Part shown: in pieces, positions 33,413 to 43,961 of the stretch
How positions within the stretch are numbered: position 1 is the stretch's first letter
Layout: the number at the start of each line of letters is the position of its first letter
DNA from: Heloderma charlesbogerti
Taxonomy: Eukaryota; Chordata; Lepidosauria; Squamata; Helodermatidae
Direction of reading: 5' to 3'
DNA: 64,000 bases
Assembly (NCBI GenBank): GCA_026122225.1
Contig: JANEZZ010001957.1
Span: 620,001-684,000 of the forward strand
Notes under the pieces: generated by a model
What the model saw: the letters and a program-made list of their open reading frames with translations, nothing else
What the model was told of the DNA's origin: nothing
The model's database searches: none
Made by a program: the position numbers and the translations under genes

Positions 33413-35899
33413 ACCATGGCAAAATCGTAAGCAACTGGAGGCCTATGGGGGTAGAGCTGGCCTGTGGACAACGGCTGAGTGACCCACCATTCACCCAGGC
33501 TCTTCTGTCAGTTTTTCTTTATGTATTCTTTATTTATTGTAAGCATTTGTATCATGCCCTTCAAAAGAAAAGAAAAGAAAAGAGCTTTCCCAAAGCAGCA
33601 TTACATATTATAGCAAAAACAGCAATATAATAATAAAAATAAATAAAATAGCAGCTAGCTATTGCAGCACTGAGCTATAAAATAAAACAGCAGTAGCTAA
33701 ATAAAATAACTCACTCCTGGCTTCAGGAGGAAAAGCAACTATACCACCCATGTGTTACCTGCAATCCCTTCTCCCTCCTAGGCCAAAAGACGCAAACAAA
33801 TGGGGCTTCCCATCTCAACCAGCTATGAGTACGCTGTGACGACGGTAAATGAGTAAGAGGGAAGAAGGGAAAGAACAGCCTTTGCTCTTGTACTCTGCCT
33901 GCTAGAATGATGTACTAATTACTCATCCAAAACCAAGTCACCCCAATATACTTTGTATTACAAGAGGGATAGCTCTCACAACAAATCCATTTCCACTCTC
34001 CCCCACCCCCAACTACTGTAAGGATTGCAGTTAAGCTCAGAGGGAACAGGAAAAGCTGAAGAGGGTGACAGGTGACATCATCCCTATTAATCAAAATATC
34101 CTGAGGCTTGCACCCTATGTGCCCTGGCTAGACTACACCACTATTACCCAATCTTGTTTCCTTGACAGCTCTGGTCAGAAAGCACTTTCTGCCTAAGTGG
34201 GTGGAGCTCACCTTGTTGATGTTGTTCTGCTAACTTCTGGCAGAAAACCATGCTCTGTTATAGCCCAGGCCCTCACCCATAAATCTCATCTCTTGCTAAA
34301 TACCCACTTACATGCATAAAAACAACCTCTCAACACCTTTGGGGGAAGTTTTGCCTGTGTTTGCTATTGGGGAAGAAATCCCCGTATTAACATTAGCAAT
34401 CACAAAACACACCATTCTTGTTCAATTCAAGCTGTGCTCCATTTTGCATGCACTGGGCCTATCAGTGTGTTCCTGGGCACAATCCATCCCAGGGCCTGCA
34501 CTGGGGTGGACCATGCCATCAGGGACCAATTTTTTCAAGCCTCCTTCTTCCTCAGGGAAAAGGGGAGCTTGCATGCTATCCTGAGTTCTTTAGATAAGCA
34601 AGTTCAGCTTGTACACATAGGGAGACGGGCCATTAAGACTTTTCAGTAACCCAGGTAGCTGGAAGTAAGAGATGTGAGCTAGGAGAGATTTCCTATTTAT
34701 TCCTGGCTGACAGGACTCATTAGAGGGGAAATATTCCAGCCTGTGTACCTAGAAGGGGCTTGAGATATAACCGGTAGTCTGCAGTGTCACAGGAAAGCTA
34801 GGGTATTGCGGCAGGTACACTGGATTTTTAAAGAGACAGGCATTTTACTCTCAAGCTTTTCTCCACAGGCAGGTCCTTCATTAGAGGTTGGTGACATGCA
34901 AGGAGGACTTCAAGGCGGGTATCTTCTTGGTAGGCTGGTAAAATCTTAGGCCCAGGATTACAATTAGGCACAAGTTAATTCCCCTCCTGCCATAGCTGCT
35001 ATCAGTGAAATGCATTCATGGATTTCACATATTTAGTTTGGCCTTCAGTGGTGAACTAGAAATTGCATTTTGTTATTTTACTTCTATGTAACTCTTCTGC
35101 TTTCTTTTTATCACATCTCAAGCCACCCTGTAACTTCTACTGTCTTTTACCATACATTGAACTCCAAATAGGGTGTGGTTTAAACAGCTGTTGAATTTAT
35201 GTGAACTTACTTTCACTGGGCACTTTTACTCCATGGGGTCACAAACCCTACATATTCCTGGTAAATCTGAAGAGGCTCAAGAGTTAAAGAATTTTTACTG
35301 CAACAGACTAACAAAACCACTCTTCTGGAAAGACCTCTCTGGAAACAGCACCAACGAAACTGGTGCACAGTTTGTGGTAAGAAACTCCCCCAAAACCTGC
35401 TTGCTATTTAGAATTACTGCTCTCAATCCAGAGTCATGCTTAAGTCCCATCGAACTTTCTTTGGACTGGAGCCACCTGACTTACAAATAAGCTCACATGG
35501 GACCATCCTACATGTCAATTTTGCAGAAAAGATGAATCACAATGAATTATTGAATGCAGATGAATCAGATAACATCAGGAAGAATTCTTTCAGCCAGTAT
35601 AAATTTCTCAGGTATTAAGGTTTACCAGCTAGACCATAAAAAGCCAGGAAGGAAGGAAGATCTCAGGACATTTTTCAGTGATGTAAAATACTTCTAATCC
35701 AAATGGTCAAAATAAGCTTCAAATATAGTGGACATCTGAAGTCACAATCAGGATCTTGGGTATCAAAATAAAAGGGGAAAAGTTTCAATCCTACATGATC
35801 CCACAGCTTATCATGCCTAGGGAAGAGGAACTAACCTGAAAAACTCTGAGGCACTGCAGTTCGTATGGATTATGTGTTTTATTTCAATGTTCACTTAAT
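33413..35899. other. Low-repeat stretch, no gene recognised
   Basis: An (AAAAG)n run at 33566-33584 sits in an L2-like 3' UTR remnant (33500-33700). A short fragment of an old interspersed repeat (TACTGCAACAGACTAACAAA) lies at 35296-35335. Otherwise nothing recognised. Confidence 0.45.
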
Positions 35900-36215
35900 C
35901 GAAGATGTAACACAGCGGGATGAAGGCATATAAAAAGATGCTGAATACTGAATGTAAAGTTTAAACATAGTTTCACATGTTTAATACTAATAGAGGCATA
36001 ATGCAATAAATATCTGCAGAGGCTCATTAACAATAGTAAGCTAATTAACAGCAGTTGAAGATGAGTGACATCAATTGAAATGGATGCAAATGGACAAGAT
36101 AAGAATTCTGATACATTACATCCTGGCTATGCATTAAAATGAGTGGTTTCCAAGTCAGCTGCTGAATATTAACAACTTCATCTGCAAACTGATGCCAAAA
36201 TCATGACAGGAAACT
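35900..36215. promoter_or_regulatory. Candidate conserved non-coding element
   Basis: AT-rich, non-repetitive and dense in homeodomain/POU-type words: CTCATTAACAATAGTAAGC, TAATTAACAGCAG, TGACATCAATTGAAATGG, GATGCAAATGGAC, TATGCATTAAAATGAG. Inferred; needs alignment. Confidence 0.35.
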
Positions 36216-36363
36216 GGTGATGCCTCAGCCTGGGTTCACCAGACCATATGGTAACACCCATCCCAGAACAACTCTGGTGAATAGCAATTTAGAGGTGTGT
36301 TGGGAGCAGAGGAGAATTCTGTGCCATTGACACAGAACAGTCCTCTAAAAACCATCTTAGGTT

Positions 36364-36443
36364 GCAATCCTGTGCATATTTAGCTGGCTGGGGAATGCTG
36401 GGAGTTGTAGGGCTCTTTTCTGTCTAAACATGCATAGGATTGC
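36364..36443. repeat. 80-bp hairpin element
   Basis: Arms GCAATCCTGTGCATATTTA and TAAACATGCATAGGATTGC pair at 17 of 19 positions. The middle holds GAATGCTGGGAGTTGTAGGG, close to the core of the common MITE. Confidence 0.7.
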
Positions 36444-37389
36444 ACGCTAAGTTTGGTTCACTGTTATTATCACTGGCACTATAATCACCTGTGCTCTTGT
36501 TTGATCCTGTAAGTTAGGGAAACCTGTGCTGATAAACAAAGGAGGGCAATACTGTCTGATCAATGGGCAAGGTTGACTTGCTACTTCCTCGTTCCACCAA
36601 ACCAACAACAGAATATCTGGTGAATTCTTTACTTAATCAACCTTTGGACTGAGGACCATTGTAACTGGTTCACCACTCAGCAGAGGTCTAAGATGGCAGG
36701 GTACCTGCATCCTCAGAAAGATTAGCCTAGCAACAGGGCTGGGCCTTGGGCAGCAGTGTGACATGAGCCAACACTCGGGAACCAGGAGCCGTAGGAACCA
36801 GGACTGAAGGAGAAACCCAGGAGCAAGCTGGAGGTCAGAAGGACCAAAGAACAAAGATACAGGCACACATTACAGCACAGGAAGCCCTTGCTGCTCATGC
36901 AAGGCTCAACTGGAACAGGAAGTCCTCTTATATTCCTTCCTGTCCGGAAGGATCCAATGGCCAGCCTGGGTGGGCAGAGGCAGCCCAGAGCCTGAAAGTA
37001 CTTCACTGAGAAGCTGCTATTGCAGTTCAGTCGTTCACCACATAGGGCAGCTGCATCTAGATCTAGCAGTGCCCGACACCAAGCTCCAACAATAAGGCCA
37101 TTCCAACTGCTTCCAAGACACTGAGCTCCTGTCTTGAGGCCAATACAAAATGGAAGTCTGTATAGGCCTCCAGTTGTCACAGAGGCAAAGAAGTCCTGAG
37201 CATGCCCCGAGGAGTCTACGCACATATGTCAAGGTCACATAGAAATAGAACAATGAATCGGGCACTGCCATTTCAGCCACCTTGGGGATATTTCTTACGC
37301 ACATAGGGTTGTAGCCTTTTAATCTGCCATATTGTGGACAGCCATTCACATCTCACTGAGGAAAAATGAGTAGAACATCAAGGGGTTTT
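36444..37389. other. No gene recognised
   Basis: A 167-codon minus frame (36722-37225) is present. It shows no conserved family, no splice context and a low-complexity Cys/Leu-rich translation, so I treat it as chance. Confidence 0.4.
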
Positions 37390-37600
37390 GTCTCAGCCAC
37401 AATACCATTATAGGTCATTAGTCACATCATTTTAATTATTAAACATAAAGCTGGAAATCAGGTCGCTAATGCAGATGTATCTTGACAGAGAGCATATTGA
37501 TCTGCTCGGTCAGAAGTGCCAAATAACATCTGTGATTTATTGTTTGTGTGAAATTTATTTACTGTTTTACATTGGAATTTTGTTTACATGAGGAAATAAT
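37390..37600. promoter_or_regulatory. Candidate conserved non-coding element
   Basis: CATTTTAATTATTAAACAT, GCTAATGCAGATGTATC, TTTATTGTTTGTGTGAAAT and TTGTTTACATGAGG give homeodomain- and forkhead-like words in unique sequence. Confidence 0.3.
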
Positions 37601-38336
37601 ACTTTTCTCTCTCTTCCTTCAAATTGTTTCTCAAAACTAACCTACTCTAGGAAGCCTGTGTCTTAACCCTTTAGGCTCAAACTACATGTGATGCAGTAAA
37701 ATGTTTCCTACAGCCTAGCAAGTGGTGGGGGTCAGGAATGGGACTCCATTATTTGGGCTCCACTTCAAGTGGCAAAATATCTTGGGCTAGCACTGTGAGC
37801 TCTCCTCCCATTTGTAGCCTCTTCTCCCCCTCCTTCCCCAAGTGTGCTCAGAAACCTGGGCCCCATCTACCCGAGCCATTTACTCTGGGGCCACTGCAAT
37901 TTGAGGTCCTTTGGGACACGTGACATAGTCGCCACTTCGCAGCCTAACTGTGGTTTTCATCCAGAAAATGCGGATTTCCAAAGACACGTTTTGCGATGTT
38001 TTAGGTTTGCTGCAGGTTTCCCACAGTTGTGAGCTGTCTGTCCCTTCCCCAAACCAACTTCACATTTTGTAGTAGGCATGCAGTAGGCGTGCCTAGTGCT
38101 TGTGTTGCCCCTTCACTCCTCCCCTTTCCTCAGCGGCTGCACAGTTACAGAGGCACAGGGAAGTCTGCTTATTACTTGAACCACACTTTGCACACCTTCA
38201 CACTTTAGTATCTTCTCGCTTTGGAGTCAGTGGCCAAGGGCCAGGGGGTCTCGGGGGAGCAGAAGGTCCAGGACCAACTTTGCTCCAGCCACCATTTTGG
38301 AATGATGGGTAGGCATGTACCTCTCAAGGGCATACA
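37601..38336. other. No gene recognised
   Basis: Unique-looking sequence, moderately GC-rich toward the right. Confidence 0.4.
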
Positions 38337-38831
38337 CTGTCAGGGTGGAAACTGAGCCCACAATCAGAGCAGTTCTGATTCTGAGGAAGAACAGCAATCC
38401 GTGGGAGAGGAGCTCGCTCATCTCTCACAGACACAGCGGCAGGGAGAGATTCCTCCTGCCAGCATTCCTGAGAGAGATAGTGACCCTGGCAGCGAGAGAG
38501 CGGGGGATGGGGCCTTGCTGGACGCTCGGCGCAGATGCAGGGAGCGGCGCCAGATGGAGGGCGCCAAGAGGAGGTGCTCTGCTTGTTTGGCGCTAAAACA
38601 GCGGTTGCATCCTGAGGACCCAAGGGTAAGAGGGAGGATCTCTCCATAGCCCATAAGTTCAGAGTCTCCCTGCGCTTCTCCTTCAAACGGGGACCAACTG
38701 CCTTACCTGGAGCTTAGGCTACCCTGCTATCTACCCCAGTGCAGTTCCTTGCTTAATCGCTAGTGATTAGTATCTGTAAGAGTCATTAAGTAATAAAGGA
38801 ATAAAGCCTTGGAAAGATTCCTCGTCATCTG
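38337..38831 (+). repeat. Unclassified GC-rich repeat, possibly a solo LTR
   Basis: Begins TGTCAGGGTGGAAACTGAGC. It carries a residual open segment with ERDSDPGSERAGDGALLDAR and LALKQRLHPEDPRVRGR, and shows TAATAAAGGAATAAAGCC (polyadenylation-like) near 38791. A TG start with a poly(A) signal near the end is LTR-like. I found no terminal CA or short target duplication, because the right end abuts a CR1-like fragment. Confidence 0.35.
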
Positions 38832-38898
38832 GGTGAACAGAATGCTGGACTAGATAGAACCTTGGTCTGATCCAGCAGGGCTCTTCTTCTGATATTCT
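38832..38898 (+). repeat. CR1-like LINE extreme 3' end
   Basis: GTGAACAGAATGCTGGACTA, CTTGGTCTGATCCAGCAGGG and CTCTTCTTCTGATATTC. Confidence 0.85.
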
Positions 38899-39032
38899 AG
38901 CTTTCCCTAACCTGGTGCCTTCCAGATGTTTTGGGCATCAACTCCCATCATCTCAGCCAGCATGGCCGATTATCAGGAATGCTGGGAGTTGTAGTCCCAA
39001 ACATCTGGAGGGTGCCAGGCTGGGGAAGGCTG
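38899..39032. mobile_element. Palindromic hAT-type MITE
   Basis: CTTTCCCTAACCTGGTGCC and CCAGATGTTTTGGGC mirror CAAACATCTGGAGGGTGCC and AGGCTGGGGAAGGCTGG. The right arm contains GGAATGCTGGGAGTTGTAG (38976-38994), whose complement resembles the vertebrate ZNF143-type motif. Confidence 0.9.
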
Positions 39033-39339
39033 GTGGACATGCTGCCCCCTCCTCTGCTCTGGCTTCTCGTTCCCTTCCTCCTTTCAGTAGTAACTCCCTG
39101 TCGTCACCTTTAGAGCTCACCATAGCATTATCCCAGCCTATATTTCTGCTCTTTTTCGCCATTACATCCCTGCTAGTGACCTTTGCTCCTCCGGATCTAC
39201 TACTCTTAGGTCTTCTGTTCTCTGCTCATTCTCACTTGCTTTCCCTTATGCCGACCTCTGTCTCTTCCTTCACAACCCTCCTTAAGAACCCACCTTTTCT
39301 GCAATACCTTTGGCTTAACCCTTCCAACCACAGTTTAAA

Positions 39340-39480
39340 TATAAATAAATAAATAAAATTTAGATTAAAACCTCCTTATTTATTTTTATTTAATATACTT
39401 GTATCCCATTCTTCCATGGAGAAGGTTCTTGGAGCAGTTTTCATACACAGTTTGACACAATTACATAGTAAAAACATAAA
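39340..39480 (-). repeat. LINE 3' UTR remnant with TTTA/AAAT runs
   Basis: AAATAAATAAATAAAAT at 39342 and TTATTTATTTTTATTTAATA at 39376, followed by a diverged CCATTCTTCCATGG stretch, resemble LINE tails too decayed to assign. Confidence 0.4.
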
Positions 39481-39660
39481 TACAAATGATGAACTGCAGG
39501 GGAGATAAACAACCAGCATTAAACACATACATCTGTCTCCTTGGGTTGGGGTTCCATTTGCTTTTGCTTAGACTGTTTGTATCATGTTGGTGCCTGTATA
39601 TTTTTCCCCAAGGGGCAAATAACAGTTTCAGGGGCATGTGATTTTAATCAGAAAGTGGAA

Positions 39661-39790
39661 CATAGGATTATAGGAACATAGGAAGCTGCCTTTTACTGAG
39701 ATCAGACCATGGGTCCATCTAGCCCAGTATTGTCGACACTGACTGGGAGCAGCTCCCCAGGGTAGCAAGGGCCTGTGGCATACGGAGGAA
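39661..39790 (-). repeat. tRNA-Ala-like SINE, 3' half
   Basis: AACATAGGAAGCTGCC, CAGACCATGGGTCCATCTAG, CAGTATTGTCGACACTGACT and CAGCTCCCCAGGG are the minus-strand form of the SINE at 19330-19690. It is missing the tRNA head. Confidence 0.85.
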
Positions 39791-39803
39791 AGGGTTAAAA
39801 CCC

Positions 39804-39821
39804 TGTGTGTGTGTGTGTGTG
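39804..39821 (+). repeat. (TG)n microsatellite
   Basis: Nine TG units. Confidence 0.95.
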
Positions 39822-39824
39822 CAA

Positions 39825-40961
39825 GCACACCCCCCCCCATGCTGCAGTTCTGATCCAATTACCCCTCCCATAGCTATTTTTAAAACCATAAACACAGCAA
39901 ATCTAAATCACAGACCTCCCACTTCACATCGTTTGGTCCTCGCTTTCAAGAAATAGGTGAGGGTTGTTGTTATTGGTTTTTTTGCTGAGCCAACTTCTTT
40001 TGGAGTTATTAAAGGATAAAAAGCTTGGCAGTTCTTAGAATTTCTTCATCAGGTAGAATGGAAAAAAATAGCTAATACTCAACGATATGTAGAACAAAGC
40101 TACTACCTAATGCAGATTCTATCTGTGTCCTGTACAGTGAATGCCCAGGACACAAGGTGCTATTAAATGAATAACGGTATTTAAGTCATGACAGGCAGAC
40201 AGTGGCCAAACCACACTTTACCATCACCTTGAACATATTCCTGCGTGTGTCTGAATGCTAATAATTTCTGACTAGACCACTCTGGAGGGTTCAAAACCTT
40301 AATATATGGCAACACAAAGGGTCGGTTTTCTGCTTTAAACACACAGCTGGGATTATGACTGTAAAGAATGTAACCGGTAAACATCTGATCTTCATTCTTT
40401 TAACAGAGGGGGTCAGAATGTGCAGAAACAGGATTAGCCTGTTTCTGAACGGTAAAGGGACAGGCATACATACATTCTCCCAGTGATCAGCTAGGTCTAG
40501 ATGCCCTTTTCTCTCTCCACCACCCCATGTTGGACTATTTCTCCCACAGATCTCAGGGCATGATCTTTCATCGCTCCCTCCTCTCCAAGCATAACAGTGA
40601 AGCACCTCCTGGAGGTCACACTTCCCTGAGAAAGGAACCGCTGCCCCCCTGCCCCCCATTGCTATGGGCAGTGGAGACGATGATTTGATTAAGCCGTTCA
40701 CCTGATGGAGACAGAGCCAGCCAGATGCAGTGAGAGCTGCCAGAACAGGGCTGAAGCAGGGGGATAGTAGACAAACACATTTCCCAGGCCCATCTGTGCC
40801 ATCCTTCTGTCCATGATGCTGCCTCTTAGCTTCCCACTGCACCCTCCCGTTCAGAACCCCACCTGGAACTGGGAATCTCTCCAGCCTGTGTGTGTGTGTC
40901 TGATCCTGCTCCTTCAAGGTGATCTGACTCGATTAGTGCAGTGTTGACAGGGGGTGGCTGA
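39825..40961. other. Low-repeat stretch, no gene recognised
   Basis: A 208-codon minus frame (40291-40917) is the longest non-TE frame here. It has no recognisable domain, and its start runs through a TG-repeat-encoded His/Thr segment, so it is not called. Confidence 0.45.
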
Positions 40962-41006
40962 GCACGTGTGTGTGTGTGCACGTGCGCGCACGTGTGTGTG
41001 TGTGCG
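40962..41006. repeat. Alternating purine-pyrimidine tract
   Basis: Uninterrupted GTGTGT/GCGCGC-type alternation for about 44 bases, including GCACGTGCGCGCACGTG at its centre. Such tracts can adopt Z-DNA. Confidence 0.85.
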
Positions 41007-41039
41007 GGAGCTTTCTGGGTTTCCTCCTCACTCTCTCTT

Positions 41040-41400
41040 TTCTGCCTTAATTGGAACCCTCCGAGACCAGGCGAAATCGCATTAGCACCAGGCCCCGGCA
41101 TGCCAACCCATCCATCTTTTTTTATTACAGCGTAATGGGGCTGCTCGCGAGGCGGCGTTCGATTTGTCACAGGCCTCGTTCGCTGATAACGGGCATTTGT
41201 CATCACTTTCTGCCTGTGTTAATGTCATCATCGGCGAGCTGACAGCCAGGCCCGTCGAGGGAGCACCAGCGACACAGCACATCCGTCAAGCTAATATTTC
41301 CATGGCTGTGGGGACCGGGCGAGCCACGGACACACATTAAAGCACTGAGGAGAGGACGAGAGAGAAAAGCACCATTGTCATTAATTAAAATGTTAGGGTG
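41040..41400. promoter_or_regulatory. Strongest candidate conserved non-coding element
   Basis: No repeat similarity. CpGs are packed in CTGCTCGCGAGGCGGCGTTC, CCTCGTTCGCTGATAACGGG and CATCATCGGCGAGC, amid TALE/homeobox-like words (GCTGACAGCC, TTTGTCATCACTT, GTTAATGTCATCATC, GTCATTAATTAAAATG). CpGs surviving in CpG-depleted flanks imply purifying selection or lack of methylation. No open frame spans it convincingly. Confidence 0.45.
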
Positions 41401-41831
41401 GATGTGCAGATGTGTGCACGGCGCCTGCTTGTGTGTGCCACGGCAAGTGTGACACCGTCTGCGGGTACGCATGCCAGCATGTGGCTGCATGTCCCCTATT
41501 AACAGGCACCAGCTTGGATCGTGAAGTGCATTTAAAAGCTATTTGGGACTGGGGAATCCAGAGCATGGTGAGTAAGAAGGTCACTGTTAATAAGCGAGGG
41601 AGGGAGGGAGAGGGGTGTGTACATAAGCATGCAAGTGCATGTGTGTCTAGTCTCCACTCCTCCCCTGGAGTGTGTTTGCTCCTCAGTCACATTACTGTCG
41701 GTCATTCACAGACATCCTAGTGCCAGATATTTGGCAACCATGGCTCTACTCAACCCCAGAAAGCCAACTGGAGGCTACAAATGAGGGTTGAGGTGAGTCC
41801 AGATCAAAAGGACCTCTGAGCTAGGATATAG
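41401..41831. other. No gene recognised
   Basis: Unique-looking sequence with short GAGG and TG runs. Confidence 0.4.
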
Positions 41832-41940
41832 CAGTCTTCCCCAACCTGGCGCTCTCCAGGTGTGTTGGACTACAACTGGCTGGGGGATCATGGGAGATAT
41901 AGTCCTACACACCTGGAGGGCACCAGGTTGAGGAAGGCTG
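41832..41940. mobile_element. Palindromic hAT-type MITE with target duplication
   Basis: CAGTCTTCCCCAACCTGG and CCAGGTTGAGGAAGGCTG are mirrored ends. Flanks GGATATAG (41824-41831) and GGATCTAA (41941-41948) agree at 6 of 8 positions. Confidence 0.85.
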
Positions 41941-41948
41941 GGATCTAA

Positions 41949-42418
41949 ACATCATCTCAGGCAAAAGCAAAGTGAGTTTGAGTTACAAAGCTTGTATTAA
42001 AAGGTATGACTGGTAATTTAATGGAGGAATTGTAAACAAGGGATGGACGAGGGCAGTGCAAGGGTTGCAGGGCAGGATGAATGGCTGTTTTGGCACAGCA
42101 GAGAGATGCAGAGCTGCTATACAAGAGCTATAAACAATGCAGTTGACACCCTGGTGCAGATCTCAGCTCATTCACTGGGTGGCCTTAAAAGAAGCCCCCC
42201 TCTCAGATTCAGCCCCCACCCCCATACCTGCAATATGGGAATAATGATATTGTCCTGTTTTATTGGGCTGTTTTATTGGGTTTTATTGGGGAATAATGAT
42301 ATTGTCATGTTTTATTGGGTTAGTAGTCCTAACAATAGTCGTAATTGTTAGGACTACTGAGATCATAAATGTGAAGCTCTTCAAGAAGTCAGGAAAAGTA
42401 CTACACAATCCTATGAAA
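41949..42418. other. No gene recognised
   Basis: Contains tandem TTTTATTGGG/GAATAATGATATTGTC units (42238-42318), a local duplication. Confidence 0.5.
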
Positions 42419-42505
42419 CAGCCTTCCCCAACCTGGTGCCCTCCAGATGTGTTAGACTACAACTTCAAACATCACTCACTGGCCTTGCTGGGGCTGGGAA
42501 AGGCT
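42419..42505. mobile_element. Palindromic MITE, internally deleted
   Basis: CAGCCTTCCCCAACCTGG and GCCCTCCAGATGTGTTAGAC are present, but most of the right arm is lost before GGGAAAGGCTG. Confidence 0.7.
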
Positions 42506-42825
42506 GCCCTAAAATGAGGAGGGGGAGGGGGAGAGCTGTCACCATTGGGAACAGCCGGGGGAAAAAGTACCTTGAAATGAGGTGCACTATGATGGCGTCT
42601 AGCATTGGGAGATATGGCTGTAAGGAAATTAGGCCTTTCCTACTTTCCAAACCATTAATTTTTACTTACCGGTCAAAATTTTTGACAAACTGGAACTGGT
42701 GTGCTTTCCCCTTATCCTGTTAGCCCTGAGTGGGGAAAGCATCTGAAAACAGACCCATTCGTTATTACTTTGATGGGCACCATCTAAAGCTTATTAGAAA
42801 GAAGCAAATGCAGATGAATTTAGGG
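42506..42825. other. No gene recognised
   Basis: Unique-looking sequence. Confidence 0.4.
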
Positions 42826-43205
42826 CAAAGGTCCCCAACCTTTTTGGATTGGCAGGCACATTTGCGATTTTGGGAGAGTATTGTGGGTGCTCCCACAAAA
42901 TGGCTACCATGGGGAGGGGCTTGCGCATTCATATATTGGCTACCATGTTGAGCATGGCTGGTCACAAAACACATTTCCCAAGGGGCAAACGGGTGAGATT
43001 AAAAGCAAAGTAACCTGTCCAAGAACCTAAATATGAGGCAGAGGCTCCAAAACACAAAACCATTGTTTTGAAGGTGTTGAAGAGCAGCCCTTCCCTTTGC
43101 AGCATGCCAGCCTCCCAATTCAAAACAGAATTAAAAAATCTTAAGAAATAAAATTAAAATGAAGAGGGCCAGGGAGCCTGGTGGGCACCACACTGGAGAC
43201 CCCAG
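42826..43205. mobile_element. 380-bp hAT MITE with perfect target duplication
   Basis: ATTTAGGG lies on both sides (42818-42825 and 43206-43213). Ends CAAAGGTCCCCA and, inward from the right, CTGGGGTCTCCA match at 8 of 12. The interior has ACAAAATGGCTACCATGG. No coding capacity. Confidence 0.85.
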
Positions 43206-43213
43206 ATTTAGGG

Positions 43214-43657
43214 TAAACAAAGGACAGGGGCAAACTTGATAAAATAGGCTCAAATCAGCCATATCTCTGAAAAGCAGGGGTACGTGAGAGGTATGTAAAG
43301 CTCTGGCTCACAGAATAGAGCCAGAGGTGCTGAGGGGCAACGGCAGAGCTGCCAAGGTTTGAGAAGGGATCGTTTGTCACAGAAAAAACCTTCCTGTTGC
43401 AAATGGGCACAGTGCAGTCTTCTACTCTCTCCTGCCAGTTCTGTCATCTGGTGCAATAATAAAGTACAGGCTCCTGCTTCTTTGCATACACTAATCCATT
43501 TCAGTCATTTCAATGAGTACAAATGGCCGGTAACTTGTAATTTAAAGTTGAGCTTTGAGGGAGGGAGGGAGATCAGAGTCTCCTTAAAACTGGCTGGATA
43601 TGCAAGGGCTTTGAATGAGGTGGGAGGCCCAAGCTGGTAGAGTAGGTGGGAGAGAGA
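43214..43657. other. No gene recognised
   Basis: Unique-looking; a GAGG run at 43556-43571. Confidence 0.4.
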
Positions 43658-43863
43658 GGATGGCCTTGAAGTTGCCCATCAGCAGCACCTGGAGCAGTCA
43701 GGCACATGGGCCACCTGGTCACAGTCTTCCCCACCATGGCGAGATGTCCTGTCTTTCTCTTTTTTCTCTTTAAATTATAATACGTATTCCAAAATTTGCA
43801 TCTATATATGCAAATTAGCTCATGCAAATTTTATGCAAATAGCTGTCCCCTTTTTGGTGATTC
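43658..43863 (-). mobile_element. TAGGGTGACCA-type hAT MITE, partial
   Basis: In minus orientation: GTTGCCCATCAGC, GGCCACCTGGTCACAGTC, TTGCATCTATATATGC and ATTTTATGCAAATAGC correspond to the left half of the intact copy. Confidence 0.7.
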
Positions 43864-43961
43864 ACAAGTGGCCACTCTACTCCCTACAAGTGCTTGGGTA
43901 GCTAAACCCTGCTTCATATCAGCACTCTGCAAATATCGCCTTGAAACACTAGAATCACATC

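Noticed and set aside
36722..37225. 167-codon minus-strand frame
   Set aside because: Cys/Leu/Ser-rich translation with no family resemblance, and a second overlapping frame in the same strand.
38100..38660. GC-rich segment with short exon-like frames
   Set aside because: The sequence looks like an interspersed repeat (38337-38831), not a host exon.
40291..40917. 208-codon minus-strand frame
   Set aside because: No recognisable domain; starts in TG-repeat sequence; no matching splice sites or upstream promoter features that I could defend.
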